Shown: positions 1 to 6,368 of the stretch, one piece after another | How positions within the stretch are numbered: the first letter of the stretch is position 1 | Layout of the letters: every line of letters begins with the position of its first letter | Source: Acidobacteriota bacterium | GTDB taxonomy: Bacteria; Acidobacteriota; Terriglobia; Acidiferrales; UBA7541 | DNA: 42,316 nt | Assembly (NCBI GenBank): GCA_021832085.1 | Contig: JAKBLM010000038.1 | Span: forward strand, 1-42,316 | Direction of reading: 5' to 3' | Made by a program: the position numbers and the translations under genes | Notes under the pieces: model-generated | The model's input: the letters and a program-made list of their open reading frames with translations, nothing else | What the model was told of the DNA's origin: nothing | Database searches by the model: none

Positions 1-33
1 GGTTCGAAACGCCACCCCCCGGCGTTTCGAACC
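1..33. repeat. Perfect 13-bp inverted repeat (hairpin) at window edge
   Basis: Bases 1-13 (GGTTCGAAACGCC) are exactly complementary to bases 21-33, with a 7-nt loop of ACCCCCC. The stem lies 22 bp beyond the stop codon of the truncated HyfI-like frame. There is no T-run on either side, so it is not a classical intrinsic terminator. It could be a terminator-like stem, the end of a small mobile repeat, or a fold-back artefact if base 1 is a contig end. Confidence 0.6.
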
Positions 34-55
34 GGGCTGCAGGCCCTTCGCGAAA

Positions 56-316
56 TCAGCGGCCGACAAAGAAAACGTCAGACCCAATTTGCTGAACTTG
101 ACGGACACAACTCCGCAAATCTACCTTGGCAATCTTGCCGGAGGCTACGATGGCTCCGGGAGGGCAGCTCGCCGCTGCGTCTGCGGCGTCGGCTGCGGAA
201 CTGAATTCAGTTGTTACCGGTCGGCCGGGCGTTATTCCAGTAGCGCTCTCGGGCACATTCGGGTAGCGCATGGACCGGACGCCGTATCGAAGGCCGTGCC
301 AAAACCAAAAACTCAT
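56..316 (-). pseudogene. HyfI-like small subunit, N-terminal ferredoxin-like part only (truncated or frameshifted)
   Basis: The start is well supported: CAGGAG lies 8 nt before the ATG, and the gene begins 16 bp after the large-subunit stop, as expected for the last gene of a hyf-type operon. The 86-residue product has a short basic and aromatic N-terminus, a CPPGAI segment typical of ferredoxin-like modules, and then KVDLRSCVRQ. In related Hyf/Ehr small subunits I expect a C-x-x-C pair at this point, then a roughly 150-residue Fe-S (NuoB-like) domain. Here the frame runs out at a TGA soon after SCVR. A second minus-strand frame stays open from about base 105 to the window edge, so a frameshift is one explanation. 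The NuoB-like domain is not in the window. It may be truly broken, an assembly error, or cut by the edge. Confidence 0.5.
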
Positions 317-332
317 TCAGTCGCTCCTGAAA

Positions 333-1952
333 CTAGCGGTCACATTCGGCTGCCGAAAGCCCGAAGGTCGCCAAAATAATTGGGAAATCCTGGAAAGCGA
401 AATTCTCGACCGCAACACGAAACCCATGCCAGTTATTGAAGGAAGAAGTGATCGCGTGATACCGCTCCACGCGGCCCTCGTCGTCGAGGCGGAGCCAATG
501 TAGGGCGGCGCCAATCGGTGCCTCCACCCACCCGAGCGCTGCTCCCGGGCGGGGTGTACCCGCCACAGCGACTGGCCCCGGTTTGAGACTTTCGCTCGCC
601 TGCCGGATCAGCGCTGAGGATTGATATGCCTCTTGAAAGAGCACGCGTAGCCGCGCGTAGCCGTCGCCTTCCATCTCGCGCGGAATCTCAAATGGATAGT
701 TCTCGTAGCCGCTGTAGGTACACTCGCGGCGGAGATCATGGCCGATTCCGGATGCTCGTCCCACTGGCCCGAGAAGATTCAAATCCCTGGCACTTTCTGG
801 TGTGACCTTGCCGACATCTTCCAGTCGATCGAGGAAGCTACTGGTGAAATACAACCGTCCTTCGATCGCATGAAGCCGTTTCACAGCCTCGGAAACTTCC
901 CGATTCAGCTCGTCAAGCGCAGTCTTCTCGAAATCGCGCCGCAACCCTCCCGGGACGTTCATGCCGAACAGGTAGCGATGGCCGGTGAATTGGCACGAAG
1001 CCCGCAACAGCTGCTCTTCGATGATGGTGACCTGGGAACCGGCCACAGCCAGCGCGGTCGATTCGCAAATGCCCGCGATCGTTCCTGCGTGGTGGCGCAA
1101 ACGCTCGAGTTCAGCCAGCACAACCCGTAGTTGCCTGCCGCGCGGCGGGACGTCGAGATTCCAGATTCGTTCGACTGCCTGGCAAAAGCCCAGCGAATGG
1201 GCAAAAGAGGCCGTGGCCGCAAACCGTTCGGCGAGCAGCAGCGCCTGGTCCACTGTCTCGCCTTCGGCGACTTTTTCTACGCCGCGATATTTGTAAAAAA
1301 GCCTTGGCACCGCGCGCACCACGTCTTCGCCCACGGTCTCAAGAATGAAATGCAACGGCTCGCCTATCCCGCCTTCGTACACGGGTCCCATCGGCATGGC
1401 AAAAGCCCCGGGATCCTGTACGACGAGCAAGGGGCGCCATTCGGAATTCGGGCGCCGCTCGAAACGCGCTCGGTTCGCGTCCACCTGCTTGCGCTGCGGT
1501 GCGAGACCCTCCGGCCAGATCTGGTCATGGAGAATGAAGTCCCCCAGACGAGGATGCCCTTCAAATTGCAACCCGAAAAGATCTTCCGCTTCGCGCTCGT
1601 GCCAATCGGCCGCGTGGACCTGGGCGCTGATGCTCGGAACCGAATTCACCCCGGAGGGCAATTCGAGCAAAACGCTGATCCAGCCTGAACCCGGCACGAG
1701 GAAAAGACAGGAAAGAGACCAGCCGTTTGGCCGTTCCTCGACGATCAGTCCACCCAATCCACAACCACAATCCCAGAAAAGGAATCGGCAAAGCTCAGGC
1801 AGTATTTCCCTCTTCTCCAGGACGACGGTGTAGATGATTCCAGCCTCGCCATCCCGAATTTCTGCCAGGCCAAAGCGTTCCCGAACCGCCTCGATCAATG
1901 CGCGAATCTCCATGGGCTCGGCGGAAGGTACTAACGGAAGCTGCGCGCTCAT
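333..1952 (-). CDS. HyfG/HycE-like large subunit (NuoC-NuoD fusion) lacking the NiFe-binding cysteines; Ehr-type complex
   Basis: The protein has 539 residues. I chose the ATG at 1952, one base after the hyfF stop, because GGGAGG sits 10 nt upstream; an upstream extension to 2015 would overlap hyfF. Residues 1 to about 165 are a NuoC-like domain with the ADWHEREAEDLFG signature near 115-127. The rest is a NuoD/hydrogenase large-subunit domain. At the first metal motif, where HycE has VCGICGFTHS, this protein has FAATASFAHS (about 245-253), so both cysteines are alanine. At the C-terminus, where HycE has DPCYSC, it has GLSAAECDR, so both ligands are again absent. A NiFe centre therefore cannot be bound in the usual way. 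Known energy-converting hydrogenase-related (Ehr) complexes show such losses. Its electron partner is unknown; it likely sits on the cytoplasmic face of the membrane module encoded upstream. Confidence 0.88.
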   Translation of the reverse strand: MSAQLPLVPSAEPMEIRALIEAVRERFGLAEIRDGEAGIIYTVVLEKREILPELCRFLFWDCGCGLGGLIVEERPNGWSLSCLFLVPGSGWISVLLELPSGVNSVPSISAQVHAADWHEREAEDLFGLQFEGHPRLGDFILHDQIWPEGLAPQRKQVDANRARFERRPNSEWRPLLVVQDPGAFAMPMGPVYEGGIGEPLHFILETVGEDVVRAVPRLFYKYRGVEKVAEGETVDQALLLAERFAATASFAHSLGFCQAVERIWNLDVPPRGRQLRVVLAELERLRHHAGTIAGICESTALAVAGSQVTIIEEQLLRASCQFTGHRYLFGMNVPGGLRRDFEKTALDELNREVSEAVKRLHAIEGRLYFTSSFLDRLEDVGKVTPESARDLNLLGPVGRASGIGHDLRRECTYSGYENYPFEIPREMEGDGYARLRVLFQEAYQSSALIRQASESLKPGPVAVAGTPRPGAALGWVEAPIGAALHWLRLDDEGRVERYHAITSSFNNWHGFRVAVENFAFQDFPIILATFGLSAAECDR

Positions 1953-1953
1953 C

Positions 1954-3402
1954 TCAACGCCCTCCCAATTGCATCGCCGCAAGATGCAAGAGGTGATGCA
2001 GTGGCGCGGGCACATACACCCCCATGAAAAGCACCGGCACAGCCGCCAGCACTACGGCCACTCGGCACGAAAGCGGTAGTTTCCCAACGGAGGCCATTGC
2101 CGATCGTTCCGGCTGGCCAAAGACCATCCGATTGACGTGCATCAGGATGCCGACAAAGGCTATGACGATCAGGACGGCAAGCAGGCCCGTGACGGCGGCA
2201 TGCCCCGCGCGAAAACCCGAGGCGAGAATCGAGAACTCGCTCAGGAAAATCGGAAAAGGTGGTGCTCCGGCAATGGCGAGTGAACAGAACACCAGCGCGA
2301 TTCCCGCGAAAGGCGAAACCTTCAGCAAGCCGCGAACCGATCGAATCTCCCGCGTGTTGAGCGCCAGCAGCACGATGCCTGCCACAAGAAAGCAGAGGCT
2401 TTTCGTGATCGAGTGATTCAGCATTTGAAAGACAGCCCCGAAATCCGATCTCTGCGTTGCGATTCCAGCGGCCGTCAGGATGATTCCCATATGCTCTACG
2501 GTGGAATAGGCAAACATGCGCTAGTAATCGCGAACCTGAAGAAGCAGGAACGCGGCGACGGCGACCGAGAATAATCCAATCGCCTCCATCCATGGGCCCA
2601 TGCGCGCCTGCGGGGAGTCCAGCACGAGTCCGAGCATGCGCAAAATCGCGTAAAGGGGAGCCGTTGTCTTCACTCCCGACAAAACCGCGCAGACGGGCGT
2701 CGGCGCCTGGCTGTGCGCATCCGGCAGCCAGGTGTGCATGGGGGCAAGTCCCGCTTTCGTGCCAAAACCTACGAGAATGAGCAGGAACGACAGTCGCAAA
2801 AGCGTCGGTGACATCGATGGGGCAGCCAGGTGCAGCGTCTGCCAGGTTTCGTGCGCCGTGGCACCGGCATGGTAGGCCCAAAACAACGTCAGGAACCCAA
2901 GCAGGGCGATCGGCGCGCCCATGATTGTCAGGACGGAGAATTTCCAGGCGGCCTCGAGTGCCGGAGCGTTGCTCTCATAGCCAACCAGCAATACCGAGAA
3001 CAAGGTCACCAGCTCGACAGCGACCCACACCAGATTGGGATCGGCCAGCGCCGGCACGGCCAAAAGCGAAAAGACCAGCAGATTGTAATTCGCGTAAAAC
3101 CACCAGAGCCGCTCTTTCTCTTCCCCGCGTTGCCGCATGTAACCGCCGGCAAAAATCGCGGCAACTCCGCAAACAAAGCTTACGGCCACGATCACGAGCG
3201 CGCTCAGCCCGTCTGCTTCCAGCCATCCCGCGGCACCTGTCGCCCGGCCATGGGAGATCACCTCGGCGCCGATGACAACCGCCAGCAGGAATTCAACCGC
3301 CTGGAAGAATACCGTCACATGCCAGGCGGCCTTTCGCACGAACAGCAGCCAGCACAACAATGCCGCAAGCAAGGGCAGAAAAATGATGGCCGTCAGCGCC
3401 AT
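1954..3402 (-). pseudogene. HyfF-like proton-pumping antiporter subunit, interrupted by an in-frame TAG
   Basis: Two frames, 3402-2521 (293 codons) and 2517-1954 (187 codons), are in the same phase and separated only by TAG and one CGC codon. Joined they give a 482-codon HyfF/NuoL-M-type polytopic membrane protein of normal length. Conserved antiporter segments are visible on both sides: FGTKAGLAPMHTWLPDAHSQ and GVKTTAPLYAILR before the stop, RMFAYSTVEHMG after it. The family motif is D-x-K-R-x-x-A-Y-S, so the TAG stands where lysine (AAG) is expected, one base change away. TAG ends neighbouring genes (hyfG, the DUF6159 gene, the haem-barrel gene), so it is an ordinary stop here. The start has GGAGGAG 7 nt upstream and overlaps hyfE by 10 bases. 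Either the gene is inactivated, or this is a sequencing error; a separate restart at 2517 has no visible ribosome site. Confidence 0.8.
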
Positions 3403-4085
3403 GAAAGCGGCTCCTCCTTCAACTCCCTCAAAGTCCCCGCTGCCGTAATGCCCATCCGCCGCTTGATGTCGCGCGTCAGCAGGCCAACGATCAGCACGAT
3501 CAACACCACATCGATGGCGATCGCCAGTTCAGCGATAATCGGCAGGTCCGGCGCGATGCCGATGCCCGCAAAAAACGCCCCATTTTCCATCGCCAGTATG
3601 CCTACGAGTTGGGGAATCGCCTCACGCCGGGACGCGAGCGAATAAGCTCCGATCAACACGCAGGCGAGCCCGATCGGGAGATTGACCGCGATGACCGGGT
3701 CGCCGCTCGCCTTCGCGAGAGGCCCAATCAGAAGTTCGGCCGCGATCGCCAACAGCAAGGCCACAAGCAGCGACGCAGGCACATTGATGACTTGCACGAT
3801 TTCGCGGCGAGCGTATAAATCCCTGCTAAGCATCTTCCGTAGAACCCAGGGATTTGCCAAGGCCTTGGCGCCAACCGCGATCGCGCCGAGGGCCCACAGG
3901 TCAATCGAATGTTCAGCCGACGCCAGAACGAAAGACGACGCGGCCAGCAAGAGCGATTGCACAACGTAGAACCGCACGACGCCCCTCACCTGGCGCGTGC
4001 CGACCATGGCGAACGCACATATGAGAATCAGTCCTGCGCTTAAGGTGTTCAGCGGGACGGCGATCGACATTGGAATGGCGTGCAT
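3393..4085 (-). CDS. HyfE-like membrane subunit of the Hyf/Ehr complex
   Basis: The 230-residue protein is almost wholly hydrophobic, with six or seven likely membrane segments, close to the length of E. coli HyfE (about 216). HyfE-like proteins combine features of the small NuoK-like subunit and help form the ion-translocating arm between the NuoH-like and antiporter-like subunits. Visible family features are a central charged loop (KMLSRDLYARREIVQVINVPAS) and a conserved C-terminal acidic helix region (ILAMENGAFFAGIGIAPDLP). GAAGGAAC precedes the ATG. It follows hyfC after 13 bp and overlaps hyfF by 10 bases, so the genes are probably translationally coupled. The assignment rests on sequence character and gene order. 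Confidence 0.85.
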   Translation of the reverse strand: MHAIPMSIAVPLNTLSAGLILICAFAMVGTRQVRGVVRFYVVQSLLLAASSFVLASAEHSIDLWALGAIAVGAKALANPWVLRKMLSRDLYARREIVQVINVPASLLVALLLAIAAELLIGPLAKASGDPVIAVNLPIGLACVLIGAYSLASRREAIPQLVGILAMENGAFFAGIGIAPDLPIIAELAIAIDVVLIVLIVGLLTRDIKRRMGITAAGTLRELKEEPLSWR

Positions 4086-4098
4086 GCCTGTTCCTTCC

Positions 4099-5052
4099 CT
4101 ATCTACCCACGAATATGCTCACGATCATCGCGCTCACCGACACGATGAAGGCGGCTCCGAGAAACTCGCTGATTCGGAACAGACGCAATTTCGAGAGGGA
4201 GGTTTCAATAACCACCAGGACGATCGCGAACAGCAGAATCTTCAATAGAATCCAGGGAACCGCCGTCAATACGGCGCCGATCTCGCGTCCGTGCGCCAGG
4301 CCCCAGGGAGCGAGCAGCACGTTCAGGAAAATGCAGGCCAGCACGAGAAATTTCATTTGCCCGCCCCACTTCATGAGAGCCGCTCCGCGTCCGGAGAACT
4401 CTAGTCCCTTCGATTCGTCGATCATCGCCAACTCGAAGTGGCCGGTCGGATTGTCTACCGGAATCTTCCCTCCCTCAGCCAGGATCAGCATGAGAAATGC
4501 GACCAGCAGCAAGACATGATCCGGGGAGAAGAACGACGCCGGATTCTCGACCCACTTTTGCTGCACGATGTAAGGAATCGTGGACTGCGCGACGAAAGAC
4601 ACCGTGAAAAAGACGATCATAAAAACCGGCTCGGCAAGAAAGCCCACCATCCTTGTGCGGCTGGCCCCCATCGGACCATATGGATTCCCCGTATCCACCG
4701 CCGCCAGCGCCGCAAAAAAGCCTCCAAGCCCCAGGAAGAATCCACCCGCCAACATGTCGCCCATGAAGGCAAACGCCAGCGGGTAGTTAGTCAGAACGGG
4801 GATCAACGTGGTTACGAAAAGTGGTGTCACGAATACCAGGTACGGGGTCACACGGAAGATCCACGTCGCCTCCGACGACACCACTTCGTCTTTGTGGAAT
4901 AGCTTCCATAGGTCACGGTAAGGCTGGAAAATGCTTGGCCCGCGCTTGCTCTGCACGATCTCTTTCATCCGCGAGAGGACACCCGCATAGAGCGGCGCGA
5001 AGGCGAGCACAAACAGGATTTGGAGCAAATTGTAGGCAATGCTTAGCCTCAT
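4099..5052 (-). CDS. HyfC/HycD-like (NuoH-like) membrane subunit
   Basis: The 317-residue protein matches the length of HyfC/HycD (about 307-315). I chose the ATG at 5052 because CGGAGAG lies just upstream; the longer frame to 5112 adds a poor N-terminus. Features of NuoH-like proteins are clear: an N-terminal membrane helix, then KEIVQSKRGPSIFQPYRDLWKLFHKDEVV, which forms the quinone- or hydrogenase-facing loop, a loop rich in acidic residues (GKIPVDNPTGHFELAMIDESKGLEFSG), and several further membrane segments. The subunit anchors the large and small hydrophilic subunits to the membrane arm. It is the first gene of the operon seen here; hyfB, which usually precedes it, is absent. Confidence 0.88.
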   Translation of the reverse strand: MRLSIAYNLLQILFVLAFAPLYAGVLSRMKEIVQSKRGPSIFQPYRDLWKLFHKDEVVSSEATWIFRVTPYLVFVTPLFVTTLIPVLTNYPLAFAFMGDMLAGGFFLGLGGFFAALAAVDTGNPYGPMGASRTRMVGFLAEPVFMIVFFTVSFVAQSTIPYIVQQKWVENPASFFSPDHVLLLVAFLMLILAEGGKIPVDNPTGHFELAMIDESKGLEFSGRGAALMKWGGQMKFLVLACIFLNVLLAPWGLAHGREIGAVLTAVPWILLKILLFAIVLVVIETSLSKLRLFRISEFLGAAFIVSVSAMIVSIFVGR

Positions 5053-5194
5053 GCCGCAACTCTCCGAAGGAAGGAAAGGGATGAGAAAAGCAAAGTGACG
5101 GAAGCACCGCACCCATCAGCAGGCACGCCACCTACAAAGGTGCCAGCTTGCACGCCTCCACTTCGTCTCTTTCGACCGGTAACCACCGGGCAGA

Positions 5195-5221
5195 AACTCC
5201 TAGTATAGGTTGCTAGGAGTT
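5195..5221. promoter_or_regulatory. Operator-like 9-bp dyad in the hyfC upstream region
   Basis: AACTCCTAG (5195-5203) is exactly repeated in inverted form as CTAGGAGTT (5213-5221), with a 9-bp spacer. On the minus strand a TATACT hexamer (a -10-like sequence) falls inside the dyad, about 150 bp before hyfC. No convincing -35 box is visible at the right distance. A regulator bound here would block a promoter for the hyf-type operon. The rest of 5053-5423 shows no gene. The symmetry is seen directly; the function is inferred. Confidence 0.45.
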
Positions 5222-5423
5222 ATCATCTGTCCCGGTGAAAGGCAGGACAGCGCTTAGGGGCGAACTCCTTCGCCACTCCGCACATAGTACCAACTCGAAA
5301 CCAAAAGTCAACTGCCCGCGAATACCGGCTCTTCACGCTCCAACCGCGTCGCCCCGCACAGTTCTTGCTCCGACCGGCTCCCTAACCAGGCAGGTTGCCA
5401 CATATTTGGCTCTTCGCGCGCAA

Positions 5424-5981
5424 TCAGTCGGCGAATTGCGCTACCAGCCTGCGCGTGGCCACCGAAATCATCAGCCGTGCCATGCCGGTCATGATCATGC
5501 TGATGCCCACTAGCGTTCCGAGCACCCACAGGGAGCCCGACGGCCAGTGCGCCCAGATCATCACCCCGAGCAGCAGCGTAACGATTCCATCCGCAAGGAT
5601 CCATCCCGCTCCGGAAAGCTTCCGGCTCGCAAAATAGGTTGCTATATCCGTTATGCCCTCAGCGAAGAAGAAAATCGCGAGGACCAGCGCAATCGCCGCG
5701 ACGCTCTGGATCGGGTGGGTCAGAAAGTAGATCCCGACCGCCAGGTACAGTGCCGCGACGAAAAGCTTCCAGAGGATGCTGCCAATCCCCTTCGACCGGA
5801 ATGCGTGCAGCACCTGCACCACGCCGCTGAAGAAGACCAGCCAGCCGACAATCATCACCACACCGAGCGACGTTGCCCAGGGCAAGACCAGGGCAACTAC
5901 GCCGAAAAGGATGAGCACAAACGCCCACAGGATCGACCACCCCGAAGCGCGTTTCAGCACTGACGTTGGAGCTTCGCTCAT
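5424..5981 (-). CDS. HdeD-like (DUF308) membrane protein
   Basis: The 185-residue protein has about six membrane helices in the two-fold repeated arrangement of the HdeD/DUF308 family, linked in enteric bacteria to acid resistance. The ATG at 5981 is chosen over the upstream frame because GGGAGG lies 7 nt before it and the longer frame starts with a long arginine-rich stretch unlike the family. It is codirectional with the hyf-type operon but 371 bp upstream of it, so it is probably a separate unit. A link to acid stress or membrane energetics is inference only. Confidence 0.8.
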   Translation of the reverse strand: MSEAPTSVLKRASGWSILWAFVLILFGVVALVLPWATSLGVVMIVGWLVFFSGVVQVLHAFRSKGIGSILWKLFVAALYLAVGIYFLTHPIQSVAAIALVLAIFFFAEGITDIATYFASRKLSGAGWILADGIVTLLLGVMIWAHWPSGSLWVLGTLVGISMIMTGMARLMISVATRRLVAQFAD

Positions 5982-6368
5982 CTTCGCCTCCCGATCGGGG
6001 CTTTCGCCGCTTTGGCCCATTGCCGAGCGCCTCGATCTCTTCCCTCGATGAGGTTTTGCGCAGGGAACCACGCAGGTCCTTCGCCGGCGTGTCCCTCCTT
6101 TCCTTGTAGCCCTGCCGCCACGCCGCCGCACCTGTCAGAAGTGGCAGGTCCCCTTCATCCGCCATTTCCTACCTGTCTTCTGGCGGCAAGGACCATCAGC
6201 TCTTGCCGAAGGCGTTCCGCTTGTGATACCCGGCAGGTTTAGCCCCGCGGAGGCCGAATTTCTGATATATAGACTCCGGCGGAGCTCCAGCAAGGCGCGG
6301 ATGGATGTCGGCACACGCTCGGTGCCGGGGCATCGTCCTCAAATGATTTCGGTCCCCGGGAGGTAGAG
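5982..6368. other. Divergent intergenic region, no gene seen
   Basis: This 387-bp stretch separates the minus-strand HdeD-like gene from the plus-strand propeller-phosphoesterase gene and must hold both promoters. A short AT-rich stretch (GATATATAG, 6264-6272) could supply a -10 element for the plus-strand gene. I see no convincing -35 partner, RNA structure or small gene. Confidence 0.4.

Noticed and set aside
1..13. GGTTCGAAAC resembles a tRNA T-arm
   Set aside because: The stem pairs with a distant copy in hairpin form, the T-stem does not close properly, and no acceptor or other tRNA arms follow.
1131..1833. Long plus-strand frames of 160-185 codons opposite hyfG
   Set aside because: They lie fully inside a clear gene on the other strand, lack ribosome sites and have arginine/proline-rich shadow composition.
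2521..2523. TAG read as pyrrolysine or suppressed stop because it replaces a lysine
   Set aside because: TAG ends several neighbouring genes normally, and no pyl genes or suppressor tRNA are seen in the window. A mutation or sequence error is simpler.
1954..3402. Two separate genes instead of one interrupted hyfF
   Set aside because: The pieces are in the same phase, split inside a conserved motif, and the second has no ribosome site.
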